This document shows, one piece after another, positions 17,175-26,510 of a stretch of 52,808 nucleotides of DNA. The stretch is from positions 1-52,808 of the forward strand of contig CAJOLW010000015.1 of assembly GCA_905235525.1 (NCBI GenBank), read 5' to 3'. Under the pieces are notes generated by a model. It was not told the DNA's origin. It worked only from the letters and a program-made list of their open reading frames with translations, and searched no databases. Origin of the DNA: an uncultured Bacteroidaceae bacterium. Lineage in GTDB: Bacteria; Bacteroidota; Bacteroidia; Bacteroidales; Bacteroidaceae. How positions within the stretch are numbered: the stretch's first letter is position 1; each line of letters opens with the position of its first letter. The translations under genes were made by a program, and so were the position numbers.

Positions 17175-18917
17175 TTATGCGGCAAGCATTGCCTTAATTT
17201 GTGATACAAAATTATTATACTGTTCGCTCTTGAACTCCGAGTAGTTCATCTGCTTGCAGAGGTTGATGAGTTTGCGGAAGAAATCCACACACTCCTCGAA
17301 ATGGTCGAAGTGGAAGTCTGTCTCACAGATTTCCGTCACCAGATTGAGGATAGCCTCCTGACGTTCTAACGACGTCACGGCATCCACTTCGTCGAAAGCA
17401 TCCTGCTGCAAGAGGACGAAGTCAATGATTTCCGACTTCCAGAACACCACGTGGTAATCCACTGGCACACCGTCATCACCCAGGATGTTGATCTGCTCGG
17501 CAATCTCCTTACCACGCTGCATGCGGGTCTTCAAATCCAACACTTTGGGAATCCATTTGTCGTTGATTTTCTTTGAGATGTAGTCAGCAAATTCTGGATA
17601 TTCAAGATACTTGGAATAAGAATCGATAGGATTGACGGCTGGATAACGCTTCTTGTCCGCACGGTCTTGTTCCAAGCCATAGAAGCAACGAGCCACCTTT
17701 TTCGTGTTCTCAGTCACTGGCTCCTTCAGGTTACCACCGGCAGGCGACACTGTACCGATGAACGTGATGGAACCAATCTCACCATTGTTCAGATACACAT
17801 AACCTGCACGACCGTAGAAGTTAGAAATGAGGGCACCCAAGTCCATCGGGAAAGCATCGGGACCAGGCAGTTCCTCCATTCGGTTCGACATCTCACGCAG
17901 TGCCTGTGCCCAGCGCGAAGTAGAGTCAGCCATCAACAGCACACGCAGTCCCATGGAACGATAGTACTCTGCCATCGTCATCGCTGTATAGACAGAAGCC
18001 TCACGCGCTGCCACAGGCATGTTTGACGTGTTGGCGATGATGATGGTACGCTCCATCAGTTTACGTCCTGTGTGAGGGTCAATCAGTTCTGGAAACTCCG
18101 TGAAGATTTCCACCACCTCATTGGCACGTTCACCACAGGCAGCGATAATCACGATATCTGCCTCTGCCTGCTTCGAGATGGCATGCTGAAGCACCGTCTT
18201 TCCTGTACCGAAAGGACCGGGGATGAAACCCGTTCCGCCTTCCACAATAGGATTGAAAGTATCGATGGTACGCACACCCGTCTCCAACAACTTGAAGGGG
18301 CGTGGTTTTTCCTTATAGTTTGTCATGGCAAACTTCACTGGCCAGTGTTGCACCATGTCCACCTTCACTTCGGTGCCGTCTGCCTTTTCAAGCACAGCCA
18401 CCACGTCGTGAATCTTGTACTTGCCAGCGGAAACAATGCTCTTCACTTTCGCTTTACCCTCCATCTGGAAAGGTGCCATGATCTTCAGTTTCTGTGAGTT
18501 CTCTTCCACCTCGCCAAGCCATGCAGAGCCTTCCACCTCGTCGCCGACCTTGGCGAGAGGCTCGAAGTCCCACTCGCGCTCGGCATCGAGCGGTTCGGTA
18601 TATTGACCGCGTTTCAGGAAGACACCTTCCATCTTGTCGAGGTCGTTCTGCAGACCGTCATAGTTCTTCGACAACATACCTGGACCCAATTGCACTTCCA
18701 GCATGTGTCCTGTAAATTCGGCAGGTGCACCGACCCTCAGTCCACGTGTCGATTCAAACACCTGCACATACACGTCGTTGCCCACCACCTTGATGACCTC
18801 GCTCATCAGTTTGTCGCCACCTGTCTCGATGTAACAGATTTCCCCCTGCTTCACAGGGCCATCGACAGCCAGTGTCACCATGTTGGCAATCACGCCACTA
18901 ACAGTTCCTTTTGTCAT
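17175..18917 (-). CDS. ntpA: V/A-type ATPase catalytic subunit A
   Basis: This 580-residue protein is the catalytic subunit. The P-loop GPFGTGKT is at 234-241; the non-homologous insertion typical of A subunits precedes it (about 110-210); ADSTSRWAQALREMSNRMEE and GYPAYLA-type positions follow in the expected order. ATP binding and hydrolysis take place here, at the A-B interfaces. It follows the DUF2764 gene by about 50 bases. Confidence 0.96.
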   Translation of the reverse strand: MTKGTVSGVIANMVTLAVDGPVKQGEICYIETGGDKLMSEVIKVVGNDVYVQVFESTRGLRVGAPAEFTGHMLEVQLGPGMLSKNYDGLQNDLDKMEGVFLKRGQYTEPLDAEREWDFEPLAKVGDEVEGSAWLGEVEENSQKLKIMAPFQMEGKAKVKSIVSAGKYKIHDVVAVLEKADGTEVKVDMVQHWPVKFAMTNYKEKPRPFKLLETGVRTIDTFNPIVEGGTGFIPGPFGTGKTVLQHAISKQAEADIVIIAACGERANEVVEIFTEFPELIDPHTGRKLMERTIIIANTSNMPVAAREASVYTAMTMAEYYRSMGLRVLLMADSTSRWAQALREMSNRMEELPGPDAFPMDLGALISNFYGRAGYVYLNNGEIGSITFIGTVSPAGGNLKEPVTENTKKVARCFYGLEQDRADKKRYPAVNPIDSYSKYLEYPEFADYISKKINDKWIPKVLDLKTRMQRGKEIAEQINILGDDGVPVDYHVVFWKSEIIDFVLLQQDAFDEVDAVTSLERQEAILNLVTEICETDFHFDHFEECVDFFRKLINLCKQMNYSEFKSEQYNNFVSQIKAMLAA

Positions 18918-18969
18918 ATCTTGTTGCTTTTTGTTTTAAATTCTTGCTATTGAAGGGATTGAGATGTCG

Positions 18970-19845
18970 TTATCCCGCCATCAAGTCCCTCACGCGCGGT
19001 GCTTTGGCTTGAAATTCCTCGGGCACACGAGCCTCACCTCTCAGATTCTCAATAATCTGGCGGAAAGTCTCCTTGCCTGTTTCCACATCCAGTTTGTCCC
19101 AACGTGCCAGCATGTCGAGTTTACAGAGATAGGCAAACACCGCTTCAATGGAGAACATATCGAAGAAAGTCCTATCTTCCAGCCAAATCCATTTGAACGC
19201 ATCCATCTTCCTCTCTTTCTCCACGGGGTCTTCACACTCCACAATCTTCATCAGGTCTGCCACATAGTCATATTCAGCAGTCAAATTGAAGTCCTTCGTG
19301 TTGTTTGAGAGAATCATCTCCGTCACCTCATCCTCACCTTGAATGTAGTCAGCCACGTTCCATCCGTTCTTGCGTGCCAGAAATGCAGTGAGAATATTGG
19401 TGATGTCAAGGTTGAGTTTATACCACTGGCGTACCATCTTGTTGGGGCACGTCTCAATGGCATACTGATAGAACTTGTAGAGCATGTCATCTTCCGGGAA
19501 ATAGCCCTCTTTGTCCTTGTTATACGCATACTCGCGAGCAAAGATGCTCATAAAGGCAGGATAGCGGTGGACATTGAAGTTCATTTCCCTTGCCGAAGTC
19601 ATCAAATCGACATACTGTTCCATGCCCAGATTGCCATTGTCATCAATTTCCGCTTTCGGATTCTTCAACAGCCTGACAAGGTTCATGCAGTCCTTCTGAA
19701 GAAAGAAATAATAGAGCACCTTCTTGTCCTTCTCAGACAAGACCGCCTCCAGTTCTTCCCTCAAGTCGGGCATGCTCACCTCCTGCTTCGTGTTCTCCAG
19801 CGTGATGTCAGGCAAGCCAGCCATTAAACAATAGTAATTTCCCAT
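18970..19845 (-). CDS. DUF2764 protein, putative ATPase subunit C equivalent
   Basis: This 291-residue protein starts GNYYCLMAGLPDITLE, the hallmark of the DUF2764 family of Bacteroidota and spirochaete V/A-ATPase operons. It occupies the place of subunit C (E-C-A-B), is helical, and probably links the rotor shaft to the membrane ring. It starts three bases after the stop of subunit E. No gene recognisable as subunit C, F or G occurs in the operon, so this protein may cover part of those roles. Confidence 0.85.
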   Translation of the reverse strand: MGNYYCLMAGLPDITLENTKQEVSMPDLREELEAVLSEKDKKVLYYFFLQKDCMNLVRLLKNPKAEIDDNGNLGMEQYVDLMTSAREMNFNVHRYPAFMSIFAREYAYNKDKEGYFPEDDMLYKFYQYAIETCPNKMVRQWYKLNLDITNILTAFLARKNGWNVADYIQGEDEVTEMILSNNTKDFNLTAEYDYVADLMKIVECEDPVEKERKMDAFKWIWLEDRTFFDMFSIEAVFAYLCKLDMLARWDKLDVETGKETFRQIIENLRGEARVPEEFQAKAPRVRDLMAG

Positions 19846-19848
19846 AAC

Positions 19849-20439
19849 TTAGAATATCATTTCCACCAATTGCGGACGCAAGAAATTCTTGAAGTATTCT
19901 TCAAACTCTGCTTCGCCAAAGTTCACTTTGTAGGCACCGTCAGCAGGCTGCACCGTGAACAACGTTTTCTTGCCGTTCACCTCCTCAATGGTCACTCCGT
20001 TGTCAAGCAGAGCCTTTGCCTTCTTTGCAAAAACAGCCTTCAAGCCTGCTGCATCCTCTGTGCTGATGATGATGTCCTCTTGCGCGCCCCACTTTTCAGC
20101 CAGTTTCAGGACGAACTCATTCATGAAATCCTTGTTGCCTGTGATGTCGGCAGTGGTTTCCTTCACCACCTTATCGCCCACCACGTTGGCAATCTCACTC
20201 TTCAAGGCATTCAAGGCTTGAGCGGCATACATCTTGATTTCACTCTTCATGTTCTCCTCCATGCTCTGCGTATTCTTCTGGGCAGCAGCAGCAATCTCTT
20301 CAGCCTGTGCCTTGGCATCAGCCACTATCTGAGCAGCCTTCTCATTGGCGGCTGCAATGATTTTCTCAGCCTCGGCATTGCCTTTCTCCACTCCGTCCTT
20401 CAGGAGTTTCTCAGTCAGTTCTTGAATTTTATTTTCCAT
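19849..20439 (-). CDS. ntpE: V/A-type ATPase subunit E (peripheral stalk)
   Basis: This 196-residue protein opens the operon. The first 80 residues are an Ala/Glu/Lys-rich coiled coil (EKIIAAANEKAAQIVADAKA) typical of peripheral stalk proteins; the globular C-terminal part (VNFGEAEFEEYFKNFLRPQL) joins the head. The usual partner, subunit G/H, is not visible in the operon. The minus-strand -7 box TAAATTTG at 20475-20468 is a likely operon promoter. Confidence 0.9.
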   Translation of the reverse strand: MENKIQELTEKLLKDGVEKGNAEAEKIIAAANEKAAQIVADAKAQAEEIAAAAQKNTQSMEENMKSEIKMYAAQALNALKSEIANVVGDKVVKETTADITGNKDFMNEFVLKLAEKWGAQEDIIISTEDAAGLKAVFAKKAKALLDNGVTIEEVNGKKTLFTVQPADGAYKVNFGEAEFEEYFKNFLRPQLVEMIF

Positions 20440-20505
20440 ACCATTATAATTTTAACATATTTCGGGACAAATTTAAGAAAAAAAATCCATATATTTCCAT
20501 AAGCA

Positions 20506-20538
20506 CTTGTGTAAAATCGTTCTTTTTCCGTAAATTTG
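20506..20538 (+). promoter_or_regulatory. Promoter of the M15 peptidase gene
   Basis: CTTG at 20506-20509, a 21-bp spacer and TAAATTTG at 20531-20538 match the Bacteroidota pattern; the start codon lies 28 bp downstream. It faces the ATPase operon promoter across 60 bp. Confidence 0.6.
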
Positions 20539-20565
20539 CCACATAAATACATAAAAAGAGTCAAA

Positions 20566-21288
20566 ATGAACATTATATACTTCATATACTTCACACTTAT
20601 CTTTACACTCCTCAGTTCCTTCGCCACTCCCGATGAACAAAAAACACTTCACGACTGGACACCTGCCGCGGTTGTGAGCGACGAGGCTGTGAAGGCATAC
20701 AGCCTTGATTCCTGCTTCAAAGCCTACCCCATCAATGATGCCATCTTCAAGCGTATGCAGGGCAAATCCTTCAAGCAGAACTGCACCATGCCACGTGCCT
20801 CGCTGCGTTATCTCCGTGTGCTTCACCGCAACACCGAGGGTAAAACGCAACTCGGCGAAATCGTCTGCAATCAATCCATTGCTAATGACCTCCTTGACAT
20901 CTTCCGAAAACTTTATGAGGCGAACTATAAGATTGAGCGCATGGTGCTGATTGACGAATATGGTGCCGACGATGAGACCTCCATGCGAGCCAACAACACC
21001 TCTTGCTTCAATTTCCGTGTCGTCTCCGGCACCACCAAACTCTCCAAACATTCGCAAGGACTTGCCATTGACATCAATCCTCTTTACAACCCTTACATTC
21101 ATCTCAACAATGGTAAAGTGGAACCCTCTACTGGTAAGCCATACGCCTATAACAGAGCCAACCTCCGCAATGTGAAAGTGCCCATCATCGACACGAAAGA
21201 CCTATGCTACCGCCTTTTCATCCAACATGGTTTCCATTGGGGAGGGGCTTGGAAGACTGTTAAAGACTACCAACACTTTGAGAAATAA
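20566..21288 (+). CDS. M15-family peptidase (D,D-/L,D-carboxypeptidase type)
   Basis: This 240-residue protein has an N-terminal signal segment (IIYFIYFTLIFTLLSSFA) and the zinc site of the M15 family: SKHSQGLAID at 160-169 (His162, Asp169) and HGFHWGG at 221-227 with the final His237 close by. Members trim stem peptides of peptidoglycan in the periplasm. The frame is open from a TTG at 20536, but the ATG at 20566 fits the signal peptide. The next gene begins three bases after its stop, so the Fur-type regulator is probably cotranscribed. Confidence 0.82.
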   Translation: MNIIYFIYFTLIFTLLSSFATPDEQKTLHDWTPAAVVSDEAVKAYSLDSCFKAYPINDAIFKRMQGKSFKQNCTMPRASLRYLRVLHRNTEGKTQLGEIVCNQSIANDLLDIFRKLYEANYKIERMVLIDEYGADDETSMRANNTSCFNFRVVSGTTKLSKHSQGLAIDINPLYNPYIHLNNGKVEPSTGKPYAYNRANLRNVKVPIIDTKDLCYRLFIQHGFHWGGAWKTVKDYQHFEK

Positions 21289-21291
21289 CGT

Positions 21292-21708
21292 ATGATGAAT
21301 CAGCAGATAGAGACTGAAGTTCTCTGCCAACACGGCATACGGCCAACAGCCGTTCGCATCCTTGTCTATCGAGCGGTGTGCCATCGCTCCGAAGCCTTCT
21401 CATTGGCAGACGTGGAAGAGTGGCTACCCGAGATGGACCGCTCCAGCATCTTCCGTGCTCTTCGGCTTTTTACCGAACATGACATTCTTCACCAGATAGA
21501 CGACGGTTCAGGCATCGAGAAATACTGCGTGTGCCGTTGTGAAGGCAGCCATCATCTCAACCACGTTCACTTTGCCTGCACCCGTTGCGGTCGCACCTAT
21601 TGCCTCGAAGACCACACGATTCCCCTCGTCACCCTCCCCGATGGTTTTGAAACGCACGAGGTGGAATACATCGTGAAAGGCCTCTGCCCCAAATGTCAGC
21701 GTAGATAG
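21292..21708 (+). CDS. Fur-family metal-responsive repressor
   Basis: This 138-residue protein shows the Fur winged helix (RPTAVRILVYRAVC, then FSLADVEEWL and DRSSIFRALRLF) and the metal-binding half: HHLNHVHFACTRCGRTYC with the CxxC pair at 96-99 and the C-terminal CPKC at 132-135, which together bind structural zinc. Fur, Zur and PerR cannot be told apart here. It is only 138 residues and lacks the His-rich C-terminal tail of many Fur proteins. It follows the M15 peptidase closely. Confidence 0.85.
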   Translation: MMNQQIETEVLCQHGIRPTAVRILVYRAVCHRSEAFSLADVEEWLPEMDRSSIFRALRLFTEHDILHQIDDGSGIEKYCVCRCEGSHHLNHVHFACTRCGRTYCLEDHTIPLVTLPDGFETHEVEYIVKGLCPKCQRR

Positions 21709-21780
21709 CCAAAGTAACGAAAACGAACATAAAAGAAAGACTATGATGGTTCTTTCCCATAAAGTGCCTGAAGATTAAAT

Positions 21781-21830
21781 CAAAAAGAAGAATCCCCTCT
21801 GTCCTCAACGAAGACAAAGGGGATTCTTTT
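21781..21830. terminator. Bidirectional terminator
   Basis: GAATCCCC at 21790-21797 pairs with GGGGATTC at 21819-21826, flanked by A and T runs; it serves the Fur gene and the convergent SLC13 gene. Confidence 0.75.
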
Positions 21831-21907
21831 ATCAGCCGCAAGCCGAAAAGGATTTCTTGTTGCATTCCATTTACTTGTTCCGAGCAGGCTGGTGCACGGC
21901 AAGAATA

Positions 21908-23698
21908 TCATACTTGTTGAATCGGCCAAAGCAAGTTCACGATGAAAAGATTGGCGATGAGAATGATGATGTTCATCCAGAAGCCGATACGCATGAAGTC
22001 GGTGAAACGGTATCCACCCGGACCATAAACCAACATGTGGGTGGGTGATCCAATGGGTGTAGCGAAACTGCTGGAAACGGATATCATCAGTGCTATGAGG
22101 AACGGAAAGGGATCGCATCCCATTGACACGGCTGCCTGATAGACAATGGGATAGAACATGGCACCAGTAGCAGCATTGGAGATGAACTCGGTGATGAACG
22201 TGCCCACCACGCAGACTGCACACATTACTAACAGCGGATGGGGACCACACACGCTCACGACTCCCTGTGCCAATATCTCAGCAAGCCCAGTCTTCTGAAT
22301 GGCTGTGCCAAGCACAACACTTCCAGCAAAAACCATCAGTATGTTCCAATTGATGCTCTTCATGGCTTGCAGAGGAGTGCAGCAACGGAAAAGCAACATG
22401 CAGATGGCAGCCAGGAAGGCACTCTGCAACAATGGCATCACATCAAGCGATGACAACAGAATCATGCCCAACATAATGAGTGAGGAAACAAGCGTAGGCA
22501 TGCCACTCTTGACAGGCATCTCATCAGAGTCGAGAAACTCCAGCGCTTTCTCCACCTCAACACCAATAGACTTTGCCTTGGGGGCGCACTCCAACAGCAA
22601 CGTGTCGCCTGCTTGCAGAACCACCTCATGGGGCACTTCATTGATACGTTGTCCATATCGGCTCACAGCCACCAGCGTCATCTCGTCATGTCCTTTCAAC
22701 AGGACATCGTCCCAACTTTTGTCTATTATCGGGCTACCAAAACGTACGTGGGCGGTTCGTAACTGACGTTTTTTATTGTCTTGGCTGAATGCGAATATCT
22801 TGTTGTCAGCAGCCATCAACCCATGACTGTGGCGCAGCCGCAGCAACTCTTCAATCCGTCCACAATAGACAAGACGGTCGCCACCAATAAGCAGCATATC
22901 CTTATCCACAGGCGATACAACCTCCTTGTCAAAACCTATCACCTCCAACAGTTGTCCGCCCTCTACCGTCATCAGCCCTGCCTCGCCGAGGGTTTGACCT
23001 ATATGCTTGTTATCCGAGGGCACGAGAAATTCCATGGTGTACTCCTTCGCATTGGCAAAGGCATCCTCTGGAGCCTGGCAATCAGGCAACAGGCGTCGCA
23101 TTGCCAAAATGCTCAATATACCGACAACGAGACAGAACAAACCTGGCAAGGTAGTGGTAAAAAAGTTCATCTGTACACCTGTATCCTCTGCATACATTCC
23201 ACTGATGATGAGGTTTGGCGGTGTACCGATAAGCGTACAAACACCACCCATACCTGAGGCATAACTAAGAGGAATGAGCAAGCGTGATGGAGAAATGCCC
23301 AACTTCTTGCCCCACATTTTCACAACATTCACAAACAGGGCTACCACCGTCGTGTTACTCAACACAGAACTTAACACCGCAACAGGCACCATTAACCTGA
23401 CGATGGCCTTTGCCCACGACGAAGGCGAGCCAAGCAAATGTCGCATAATCCATTGTAACACGCCTGTACGCTCCATGCCTGCGACAACGACGAACAAGAC
23501 AGCAATCAGTACGACCGATGTGTTACTGAAGCCTGCAAAAGCCTCCTTTGCATCAAGTACCCCCGACACAAACAACACACAAATGCCGCCTAAGAATACA
23601 AACTCTGTAGGCAGTTTTGTGAAAATCATAATACTGAACATTGTCAATACGACAATGATGGTCACCCATGCATAAATGCTTAATCCAAGAATTAACAT
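21908..23698 (-). CDS. SLC13/DASS-type anion permease with two TrkA-C domains
   Basis: This 596-residue inner-membrane carrier has two halves of helices. The first carries SNTT at 114-117 and GTPPNL at 158-163, the second SNAATGAMF and PIGSPTHMLVYGPGGY; these SNT-type motifs bind sodium and substrate in the SLC13 family. Between the halves lie two RCK-C (TrkA-C) domains (about 215-385; LGEAGLMTVEGGQLLEVIG and AVSRYGQRINEVPHEVVLQ). Members with TrkA-C domains often carry sulfate or dicarboxylates, with the domains as regulators. The substrate is not told by the sequence. Confidence 0.85.
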   Translation of the reverse strand: MLILGLSIYAWVTIIVVLTMFSIMIFTKLPTEFVFLGGICVLFVSGVLDAKEAFAGFSNTSVVLIAVLFVVVAGMERTGVLQWIMRHLLGSPSSWAKAIVRLMVPVAVLSSVLSNTTVVALFVNVVKMWGKKLGISPSRLLIPLSYASGMGGVCTLIGTPPNLIISGMYAEDTGVQMNFFTTTLPGLFCLVVGILSILAMRRLLPDCQAPEDAFANAKEYTMEFLVPSDNKHIGQTLGEAGLMTVEGGQLLEVIGFDKEVVSPVDKDMLLIGGDRLVYCGRIEELLRLRHSHGLMAADNKIFAFSQDNKKRQLRTAHVRFGSPIIDKSWDDVLLKGHDEMTLVAVSRYGQRINEVPHEVVLQAGDTLLLECAPKAKSIGVEVEKALEFLDSDEMPVKSGMPTLVSSLIMLGMILLSSLDVMPLLQSAFLAAICMLLFRCCTPLQAMKSINWNILMVFAGSVVLGTAIQKTGLAEILAQGVVSVCGPHPLLVMCAVCVVGTFITEFISNAATGAMFYPIVYQAAVSMGCDPFPFLIALMISVSSSFATPIGSPTHMLVYGPGGYRFTDFMRIGFWMNIIILIANLFIVNLLWPIQQV

Positions 23699-23729
23699 CG
23701 CTTTTTACTCAAGTTTCACAAGTGCTCAA

Positions 23730-23850
23730 CTTCTTTGAAGTTAAAGTAGTCAGAGGAGTTAAAGTAGTTAAAGCCAAATGTTATGCTGGTGTCAGACTAT
23801 CGGCTTTTAACTCATGAACGGAGCGATAACTCCTTATAACTCCTTTTACT
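23730..23850. repeat. Short AGTTAAAG spacer repeats
   Basis: The gap between the SLC13 permease and dapA holds two copies of AGTTAAAGTAGT and, after about 30 bp, the inverted form GGCTTTTAAC followed by ATAACTCC repeats. They can form an imperfect hairpin. Similar spacers recur in this window. I see no gene here. Confidence 0.5.
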
Positions 23851-23960
23851 CCAAAGAAATAAAACATACGGTATTTGATTTTTTTTATATTTTAATTCCC
23901 TACCCAATATACACAGAGGTGTCAATGTCCCCTTTTCGCCCCTTACGAAATTAGAGAATT

Positions 23961-24863
23961 TCAGCATTTGATGTTCAATTCCCTTACAATCGCCGATATC
24001 TTCTCCATCGTGGAGATGCGTGATGGAACAAGAGGAAGACGAAGTTCGTTCTCAATGAGTCCCATGGAATTGAGCATCGCCTTGACACCTGCAGGGTTGC
24101 CATCCACAAAGAGAAGTTTGAAAAGTTCGGTGAACTTATGATGGATGGTCAAGGCATTGTTGTAGTCGCCATTGAGAGCAAGACGAACCATACGGCTGAA
24201 CTCTTTGGGCAGTGCATTACCAATCACAGAGATGACCCCCACTGCTCCAAGGGTGATAAGCGGAAAGGTGATACCGTCATCGCCTGAAATCACATCGAAA
24301 TTAGCGGGTTTGTTCTTGATGATGTCGTCTATCTGCGTGAAGTTGCCCGATGCCTCCTTGATGGCAACAATATTTTCGCATTCATTGGCAAGACGAAGTG
24401 TCGTCTCAGCCGTCATGTTCACTCCCACACGCCCTGGCACATTGTAAAGAACAACCGAGAGATTGCGTGTTGCTGCAGCGGCAGAAATAGCCTTGAAGTG
24501 CTGATAAAGTCCCTCCTGTGATGGTTTGTTATAGTATGGGCAAACACTGAGAATTCCTTCGATTCCCTTGAAGTCTCCAGTTTGTATTTGCTCCACAATG
24601 GCTGCAGTGTTGTTACCTCCGCATCCCATAAGGATCGGCACTTGTCCATTCACTTTCTCAACCACAAGGTCTTTCACCTGTTGACGTTCTTCGGCTGAGA
24701 GTGTCGGAGTCTCGGCTGTAGTGCCTAACAGGCAGATAAAGTCAATGCCGTTTGAGAGTTGATAGTCAAGCAAACGGTGGAGAGCGGTGAAATCAACCAT
24801 GCCCTCTTTGGTAAAAGGAGTGACAAGCGCGATGCCTAATCCTTTGAATTTGTTGTGTATCAT
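23961..24863 (-). CDS. dapA: 4-hydroxy-tetrahydrodipicolinate synthase
   Basis: DapA condenses pyruvate with aspartate semialdehyde, the first step of the diaminopimelate/lysine path. The 300-residue length is typical. Active-site features are GTTAE at 47-51, the catalytic tyrosine in YNVPGR (Tyr140) and the Schiff-base Lys169 in AIKEASG; the GDDGITFPLI stretch is also in place. It follows the TPR gene by 22 bases and is probably cotranscribed with it and glnS. Confidence 0.96.
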   Translation of the reverse strand: MIHNKFKGLGIALVTPFTKEGMVDFTALHRLLDYQLSNGIDFICLLGTTAETPTLSAEERQQVKDLVVEKVNGQVPILMGCGGNNTAAIVEQIQTGDFKGIEGILSVCPYYNKPSQEGLYQHFKAISAAAATRNLSVVLYNVPGRVGVNMTAETTLRLANECENIVAIKEASGNFTQIDDIIKNKPANFDVISGDDGITFPLITLGAVGVISVIGNALPKEFSRMVRLALNGDYNNALTIHHKFTELFKLLFVDGNPAGVKAMLNSMGLIENELRLPLVPSRISTMEKISAIVRELNIKC

Positions 24864-24885
24864 ATATTATAATTGTTTGTTATCG

Positions 24886-26505
24886 TTATGAGAATCCATT
24901 TAACTGAATATTCTCACCCTTGAATTTTTTTATCAGTCTGTCAATGTTTTTTGCAGCATAATCGCTCCATTGAGTAATGGGGATATTGGTGGGGAAATAT
25001 CCATCATAGACCTTCCTCACCAGTTCTGGCGTCTCTTGGCATGCCACCTTGAAATACTTTAAGAACTGGTCTTTATGTCCTATCTTCAAATAAGTCAAAG
25101 ACTTTGCCGCAGATATGTTTTTGACGAATGGGCTGCTGCTGTGAGATGCTATTTTGCTGACGGCATCCAACACTTCGAGCGCGAAGTTGTCAAAATTGTT
25201 GAGTACAAAAGTAAGTGCTATGTCAACCCCCATCATCACCTGGTCTTCTGCCCATTGCAAAGCAAAGGCAAAATTTCTTGATGCTTCTTCGTAGCGGCAC
25301 AGTGCCAAATTGTTGATGCCCAACATGAAATATGCCTCAGAATCGTGCTTGTCCACCTCTGTCAAACGGTTGTTGACAAGAATACCCTCCTCATAATATT
25401 CGTTATGATGATAGAGGTCACTTATATCAGTCATGATCCTCTTGTAGAGATCGATGAAATCATCGTACAAAGCCTGTTCTTTCTTCATTATCTCTTTATC
25501 AGAAGGAAGAGCCGCTTTCGCCTTTTCTAATCTTGATAATGCTTCCTGCTTTTTTTGTTCAAAATGGTTGCACAACCATTCCAGTTGGGAAAGGGCCATC
25601 TCCTTTTCTCCATCCAGAAAAAGGGCATCTGCATAAGGAATAATCTGAACGGCTTCCCCACCTTTCTCAAGATATTCTTTAAAGATAGGCTTGGATGCGC
25701 TTTTTTCACCCATAGAGTGAAGCGAGTGCGCTTTCGTCAACAACGCCTCAAGGTCGTTGGGATTGATGGCTAAAGCAAAATCGCATGATTCTATTGCCTG
25801 TTCGTAACGTTGCAACAGATATTGTGCCAATGCAAGGTTAGACCATCCCTTAGGTAGATAAGGTTGCTCATCCAACACCTGAGTAAGAACGTCGCACATC
25901 AAATCCGCCAAATCATTATCTCTACAGATGTCTGCCAATTGAACATCCTCGTCATACTTGCCCAATGGTTGGAAAGTGTCAACATATTCTTGCACCCATC
26001 GACGTACCGCTTCCACATCATACCCTTTCTCACCTCTGTCATTGCCTCTTAATTCAATCAATGAAGAAATAATATGTATGTAACATTCGCGTCGCTGGTC
26101 TTCGGAAGGCTCTTGTCCATTTTCAAGTTTCATCCACTCGCGCCACATCTTTTCCGCCTTCTTCACATGCCCATATTTGGCATACTCCAACTGTGCCAAT
26201 TGATACTTCACGTCAGAATTTTCATCATCCAGTTTACCCAACACCTCTTCCGCTTTATCATATTGACGCTGATAGATATAGGCGGCACTCAACACAATCA
26301 GCAAAACCTCATCGTTGGGATGCAAAGAAAGCCCCGTGACAAGTGTTTTCATCGAGGAAGATGGTTGGTCTATGCTGAGATAATAATCAGCAATGTCGGC
26401 AAAGTCATCCGCATCCAGATAGATGCTTCCCCCTGCCGTTTGCTGATTTTCATATGACTTCAGCAAATCCTTAAACTCCTTTGATTGAAAGTAATCTTTT
26501 GCCAT
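24886..26505 (-). CDS. TPR-repeat protein of unknown role
   Basis: This 539-residue protein has several tetratricopeptide repeats, clear at LPKGWSNLALAQYLLQRYEQ, then AIESCDFALAINPNDLEALLTK and EAYFMLGINNLALCRYEEASRN. No signal peptide or membrane segment is visible, so it is probably cytoplasmic and serves as a protein-binding scaffold. I chose the ATG at 26505, just after the glnS stop; the frame could start at 26532 inside glnS. It sits between glnS and dapA in one operon. A partner cannot be named. Confidence 0.7.
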   Translation of the reverse strand: MAKDYFQSKEFKDLLKSYENQQTAGGSIYLDADDFADIADYYLSIDQPSSSMKTLVTGLSLHPNDEVLLIVLSAAYIYQRQYDKAEEVLGKLDDENSDVKYQLAQLEYAKYGHVKKAEKMWREWMKLENGQEPSEDQRRECYIHIISSLIELRGNDRGEKGYDVEAVRRWVQEYVDTFQPLGKYDEDVQLADICRDNDLADLMCDVLTQVLDEQPYLPKGWSNLALAQYLLQRYEQAIESCDFALAINPNDLEALLTKAHSLHSMGEKSASKPIFKEYLEKGGEAVQIIPYADALFLDGEKEMALSQLEWLCNHFEQKKQEALSRLEKAKAALPSDKEIMKKEQALYDDFIDLYKRIMTDISDLYHHNEYYEEGILVNNRLTEVDKHDSEAYFMLGINNLALCRYEEASRNFAFALQWAEDQVMMGVDIALTFVLNNFDNFALEVLDAVSKIASHSSSPFVKNISAAKSLTYLKIGHKDQFLKYFKVACQETPELVRKVYDGYFPTNIPITQWSDYAAKNIDRLIKKFKGENIQLNGFS

Positions 26506-26510
26506 GAAAT